A DNA stretch of 64,000 bases, taken from assembly GCA_013396995.1 (NCBI GenBank), contig VWZP01001589.1, forward strand, positions 1,821,069-1,885,068. Reading direction: 5' to 3'. Positions 59,198-64,000 of the stretch are shown in pieces (within the stretch, counting starts at the first letter, position 1; every line of letters begins with the position of its first letter). Source of the DNA: Dicaeum eximium. Its lineage: Eukaryota; Chordata; Aves; Passeriformes; Dicaeidae. Position numbers and translations under genes: made by a program. A model generated the notes under the pieces. The model did not search any database and was not told the origin of the DNA. It worked only from the letters and a program-made list of their open reading frames with translations.

Positions 59198-62100
59198 CTA
59201 ACGATTTCTCTTTAACAAGAAACGTCCCTACTTTCTCTTATTCCCTCTCACTACATTGTTGATAGGTTCAAGAGAATATCTCCAGCATAAAAATTGAGAA
59301 AAATTGAAGGATAAGGTGCTAACATTTATCAGACCTTTTTTTTGTTGTTGTTTCCAAGCTGTTTTTAGAACTGTGAAGATAGAAAAAGTTTAAATGAGGA
59401 TAATTTACAATATGAACTTTGTGAGATTTTAAAATTATGCTGTAGAAAGTCCTTGACAAGTTGCTAAGGCCATATTTCCTGGAGCAGAGAAAAAAGGTTG
59501 AGTGTGGCTGTTCAACTATCATGCAAAAAGAAAAGTATATCCATCAGCTCAGCTAATCCACAGTAATTTACTATGTTATACAATATTAACACATACAGTT
59601 GTGTTAATTTAACCCAAACTTCCTTTCCATAAAAATGCAAGCTTGTTTGAACTTCCTTCTGGTTTTAAACCAGTGGATTCATAATAATGAAAAATACTGA
59701 TAGGAAAGGAAACCTGTTTACTTGCATCAATAACCCCTTTTATTTTAATATTTTGAGTTTCATAGATCACATGAAGATATTCTATTATTGTGTGATATGA
59801 AGCAAATGTTATCTTTACTGTTTGCAGTATATTGGACTAGGCTATTATTCACTGACTATACAAAGAATTCCATTACTTGAAATTAAATATTTTAATTATA
59901 GTATTTTATCTGTGTTTGAATTCAATTTTGCTTATATTTTTAATAGATATAATTTGACCCTGTTACTCCAGTAACACATTAATAAGTACATATTTTGTAC
60001 TTACAATGTTCTTTGTTTAAGGGTATACCTAGCTATTAAGCAATATGTTTCTAAAGGAGTTTCCAGGATCAAGCATTACCATTGTCATTTTGCTTGACTT
60101 GTTCTGCTTACACAGCATTTTATGTTTCTCCCTTCTTTTTCTGTGGCACAGAATTTATATTATATATCTATATAAAATGATATCTTTTTAAAAGAAACCA
60201 AGGATGTGCATGCAATGTAATTATTAATATCCATGTCTTCTCCAGTTCAGTTCTTTCAGTTAACATTTTGCTGGAAAAATCTTTAAATTAATTTTATTGT
60301 ATACTTGTCTAGAAGGGACTAGACAAACTCTGTGTTACAGTGGGATTTAGGCACTTAAATATAAATATACAGCAACTTTTAAAAAACAAGTTCAGCATTT
60401 TTCTGTGAGAACAATATAATTCATTCAAAGCTAAATTAATATTTAAATTTCTCCTTATATATTTATTTACACACTATCTTCAATAGTAAATTTATAAATA
60501 TACATACAAGTGCCTGCATGTATATGCATTTTTTTAGCAAGTCTTTAATTCTTCCTGTATTTTATAATGGATGCATGGGTGCATCCGTTTTAAGCATGGA
60601 TGTAGCAAATATCTTAACCTATACTTAAAAAAGGGATGATGAGCTAGGACTTGGAAAGGTTAAGGGAGAAAACAGTGATAAATTGTATGAACTTGTGAAG
60701 AGCTACTGATCTGGAAATAAACTATTAGTGCATGCTGCAAACCCCTGTAAGTGAAGGATGACTCAATGACTCTCAACGACTGCAGAGGACAGAGGACTGA
60801 TTTTGCAGCTAATATGTGAAAACAAACAAATTATTCAAGCTAAAAAAGTAGTTGTAAAATACATGGTAAATATAAAGTAGTCAAATACCTGAAACCCTTC
60901 TTCTCATGTCACTATTACGTCACAGTTGTAGAAATCAAATTTTCTGTATTTTTAATTATGCAAACTATATATTATTTATTTAAATAGCTCATTTAGATCA
61001 CCTTATTTTTTATTTCAGTCTTTTAAATTTTCTTTTTCCCCCGTGTACTTATAGTTTAGGAAGATAGGTGGAATTCTTTATACTTTTTCCAATAAATCTA
61101 GGAACATTTTTATGCATTAAAACCTAACAGCCATGAACAACACAAGATGTTTCAGAAGGAACTGAGAATGGTTTTGGAAGAGAATTTGGAAGATACACTT
61201 CAAATAAATGATGAAACTATGATTTTATGCATGGATATTGAGTTCTTAGATGAGGAGGCTTTTAACTTCACATAACAGTGGCTCTTCAACCTAAAGAAAT
61301 TCCTTAACAACGTAACCTCTCAAATTTGATTTTGGTGTTGGTTACTAATACTCACAGCTTGAACTGCAAATATAGCTTTATCTTGCATAAGGAAATGGTT
61401 TATGTCTGTATATCTAAAGTTGGAACCCAACCATAAGATTTGTGTAACTGATAAAATTCTGCTACTCTTCTGTACTGAAGCAAACATCCTAATAATTGCC
61501 ATGCAGATAAATTAGTTAAGAGTACAGAATTAAATGCATAGATTACCACAAACCTTTTAACTGAAATTAGGTGATCAACCTATTATGAAATAATTTAAAT
61601 CTTTAAAAATTAATGTATTCTGTTCAGCAATTGAGGGAGGATGAGAGACAGCTGATTCTCTGCTATATCTGTGTTTCCAGTTCCTAGAAACTACATTTTG
61701 AGCTTAATCTCCTGAATTACACAGGATTGGTAAATTAGGTAAAAGAAAACATTGCATTAAACTCAAGGTACAAAATTATTATACATTGTTTTATGTATTT
61801 TTATATAAAAGTTACAAGTAGCAAGCATATGACACAGAAATGGAACAGTAACAGCAATAACTGTGAATGCATGCTTTTTACAATGTATCTAATAAAGGGA
61901 TTTTTGCCAACTCAAGTATTCAGTAACATACATGCAGATTAATTTCTCAATGTCAAATTCAGTCATATTGCTAGATGCTTATCCAACAAATGTTTCTATT
62001 GAAGTGGTTATGAATGGCTAAATACCTGATTTCAATAAATTGTTCCTGAAATTGGGAATTTTACTTGCAACAAAAAGAAGAGAGAAAAAGAAAAAGAGAA

Positions 62101-64000
62101 ATGACTGATAAGCATAATAACCAAAGTCTTATTGCCTTCTAGTAATTTTACTCAACACTGCTGAATTTTTTCATGATAAGAGAATAGCTGGTCAGAGTCC
62201 AAAAAACCTCTAGCTGGTGTTTCCAAGGACGATAGTTTCACATTTCATTGTAGCATGTTCAAAATCACCCAGGAGCGCACTATTCTCAAGCAGTCTATAT
62301 AATGAAAACAACGTACATATAACAAAAGTTCAATGTAAATCTTCTTCCACATATCACACAGCATACAAGTAAATAACAGACATAAAAAACAGATCAACAT
62401 AAAGAAAACTACAACTTAAAAAAAAATAAAAGGACAGTCTCAGGAACTAATTTCTTCCTCAAGTTTTCAGCAAATCTCAAAATATATTTAATAACTAAGG
62501 AGCACTTTGTGGCCAGAAACCAAATTACAAAAGAAATACATTTTTGTGCAATGGAATATCTTGCTAAGGAGATGAGATATGTCTATACTTCTTAGGTTTG
62601 CATAAAGGCAATTAAATTAAATTGGAAAATTGTCCACTCTCCCTTTCAGAGAGCTAAGATAGTTCATTATAGATTTTTCCATTCAGAGTTTGCATGACTG
62701 CGTGGATAATTGTCTAAAATCAAAACTAAGTTAAAATATGCTCTCTCTGAGGAAAAAAAGATGCCAAAAATATTTACTTAAACTATCTACAGTCAATAAA
62801 ACCATTATTGGATGGATTATTTCACTATAAAATTGTTTTATACATATATATACATAGAAATGTATATACACATGTCTATGTTTATATATACACACATATA
62901 TAAACTGACAGACTATCAGCTATCTATAACTCCATTATAAATATCTGAGATTGTATTTATTAAGTGCTGATAAAAATTATGTAAAATGAAAAGTCTAGGA
63001 AAATACTCCAAAAAGTAAGTTTAATTTGAAAACATTAACTTTAGTGCTACAGAATCTCTAAATTTCTCAGTACTACCACTATCACACACTTTCCCCCAAC
63101 ACTTCACCAGACTGAATGAAAAAAATGGACTGAAAACACATAGTTCCACATCTTATTGACTTGAAATAAATTGCAAAGTTTTACATTCTATTTCATATGC
63201 TGGGGCTCTAAATTTAATTCCATAAATAATAAGAAGAAATAAATAAATGAAATGCAAGAGCCATGCAAAGCACATGACTTTATAATGCGGTTGGAATGAA
63301 GATAGTTTTTGCTAGGAGCTGACTGTAATTCTGTCAAGAATAAGGAATTAACAGATTTTGCTTAGTTTGCAATGCTAAAATGGTTATCTGGATTTCAGTT
63401 TTTTTAACATTCAAACCTGACTCCATACAAGATGACATACAATTTGAGACCTAATCCTCATTTTAGCAGTATAACAAATAAAATGGAAAGCAACAGATGG
63501 TTCAAGTGCTGTACAGGTATGTTTACTTACCTCAGGTTTTTCTCTTAGACCCTAGTTGTGTTGTACTCAGACTCATGTTTGCTTAGAGACCCAATGAGGC
63601 AGAACCTGGAATGTTATGGCTATTTCATTCAAAATAATAGTGTTTGCATAGAAAAAAGAAATATATGCATATAGATACGTAATAAACAGTACTCTTTGAT
63701 AATCTGTTCGATATTAATAAAGTACTTTACATAAACATGCAATTGGATTAAAATAACCAAATAACTTTTTTTTTTTTTAAGAGAAAGAAATTAATGTGCA
63801 AAGAAAACATGGAGGACATGTAAACAGTAACAAGAAATGCATAAATAATGCATGCAAAAGAAAACACAAATATATTAAAAAAGGGTTAGGTGTTCTTTTT
63901 CAAATAAATTTTTCATAATTTTTTTTAATGTTCTTTTTCTTTTACTTTTCTTAAACTTTTAATAATTCATATTTACTGTGATTCAAAGTGCAATATATAG
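59198..64000. other. Unique AT-rich DNA, no gene seen
   Basis: Very AT-rich to the end of the window. Contains a TA/CA-rich simple repeat at 62838-62904, a small palindrome GGATGCATGGGTGCATCC near 60570, and purine-rich runs (62070-62100). No ORF above 67 codons, no recognisable repeat family or RNA gene. Confidence 0.6.
62838..62904. repeat. TA/CA-rich simple repeat
   Basis: Imperfect TATACATATATA and TATATACACACATATATA runs with interruptions. Confidence 0.8.

Noticed and set aside
1..64000. CRISPR array, operon, toxin-antitoxin, phage or other prokaryotic system
   Set aside because: No spaced identical repeats, no ribosome-binding sites with tandem genes, and the CR1/LTR content identifies vertebrate nuclear DNA.

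Overview
This window looks like vertebrate nuclear DNA from a bird. The evidence is at least seven fragments of CR1, the dominant avian LINE, and four LTRs of avian endogenous-retrovirus type. The background is AT-rich, with many A/C-rich and T/G-rich low-complexity tracts. I find no complete protein-coding gene, no exon I can assign to a known protein, and no rRNA or tRNA gene. No open reading frame exceeds 148 codons, and the longest ones lie inside repeats. The window reads as intergenic sequence or the interior of a very large intron. Species, chromosome and host gene cannot be told from the sequence.

Layout: 1-3.5 kb is unique AT-rich DNA. A 64-bp CR1 tail (-) lies at 3.48 kb and a 0.6-kb CR1 3' end (+) at 4.3-4.9 kb. 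CR1 copies on the minus strand follow at 7.9-8.4 kb (with a 120-codon reverse-transcriptase C-terminus) and 11.1-12.3 kb. A minus-strand LTR lies at 13.6-14.3 kb. Unique DNA with a 36-A run (19.4 kb) leads to another minus-strand CR1 at 21.6-22.0 kb. The region 25.8-32.5 kb is densest in mobile elements. It holds two related plus-strand LTRs (25.8-26.6 and 28.8-29.9 kb, the second a clean solo LTR with a perfect 5-bp target duplication). It also holds a long, dead CR1 (30.3-32.5 kb) carrying a third solo LTR, nested inside it with its own perfect 5-bp duplication. From 32.5 to 50.5 kb there are tandem repeats (TATC microsatellite, a 15-bp triplet repeat), an old local duplication near 39-40 kb, and a 31-bp-arm inverted repeat at 47.2 kb. 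A last CR1 tail lies at 50.5 kb. A second, diverged copy of the 47.2-kb inverted repeat is at 51.6 kb and a perfect nested palindrome at 52.5 kb. The remainder to 64 kb is unique AT-rich DNA with one G-quadruplex motif at 59.2 kb.

There is no gene system here in which parts work together. What can be read is insertion history: CR1 fragments, truncated and mutated, one later hit by an LTR element whose interior was lost. Two CTCF-like motifs (27.5 and 55.3 kb), an exon-like ORF with good splice signals (49.7-50.0 kb) and the two copies of the short palindromic element are the items most worth checking. I did not find a previously undescribed biological system.
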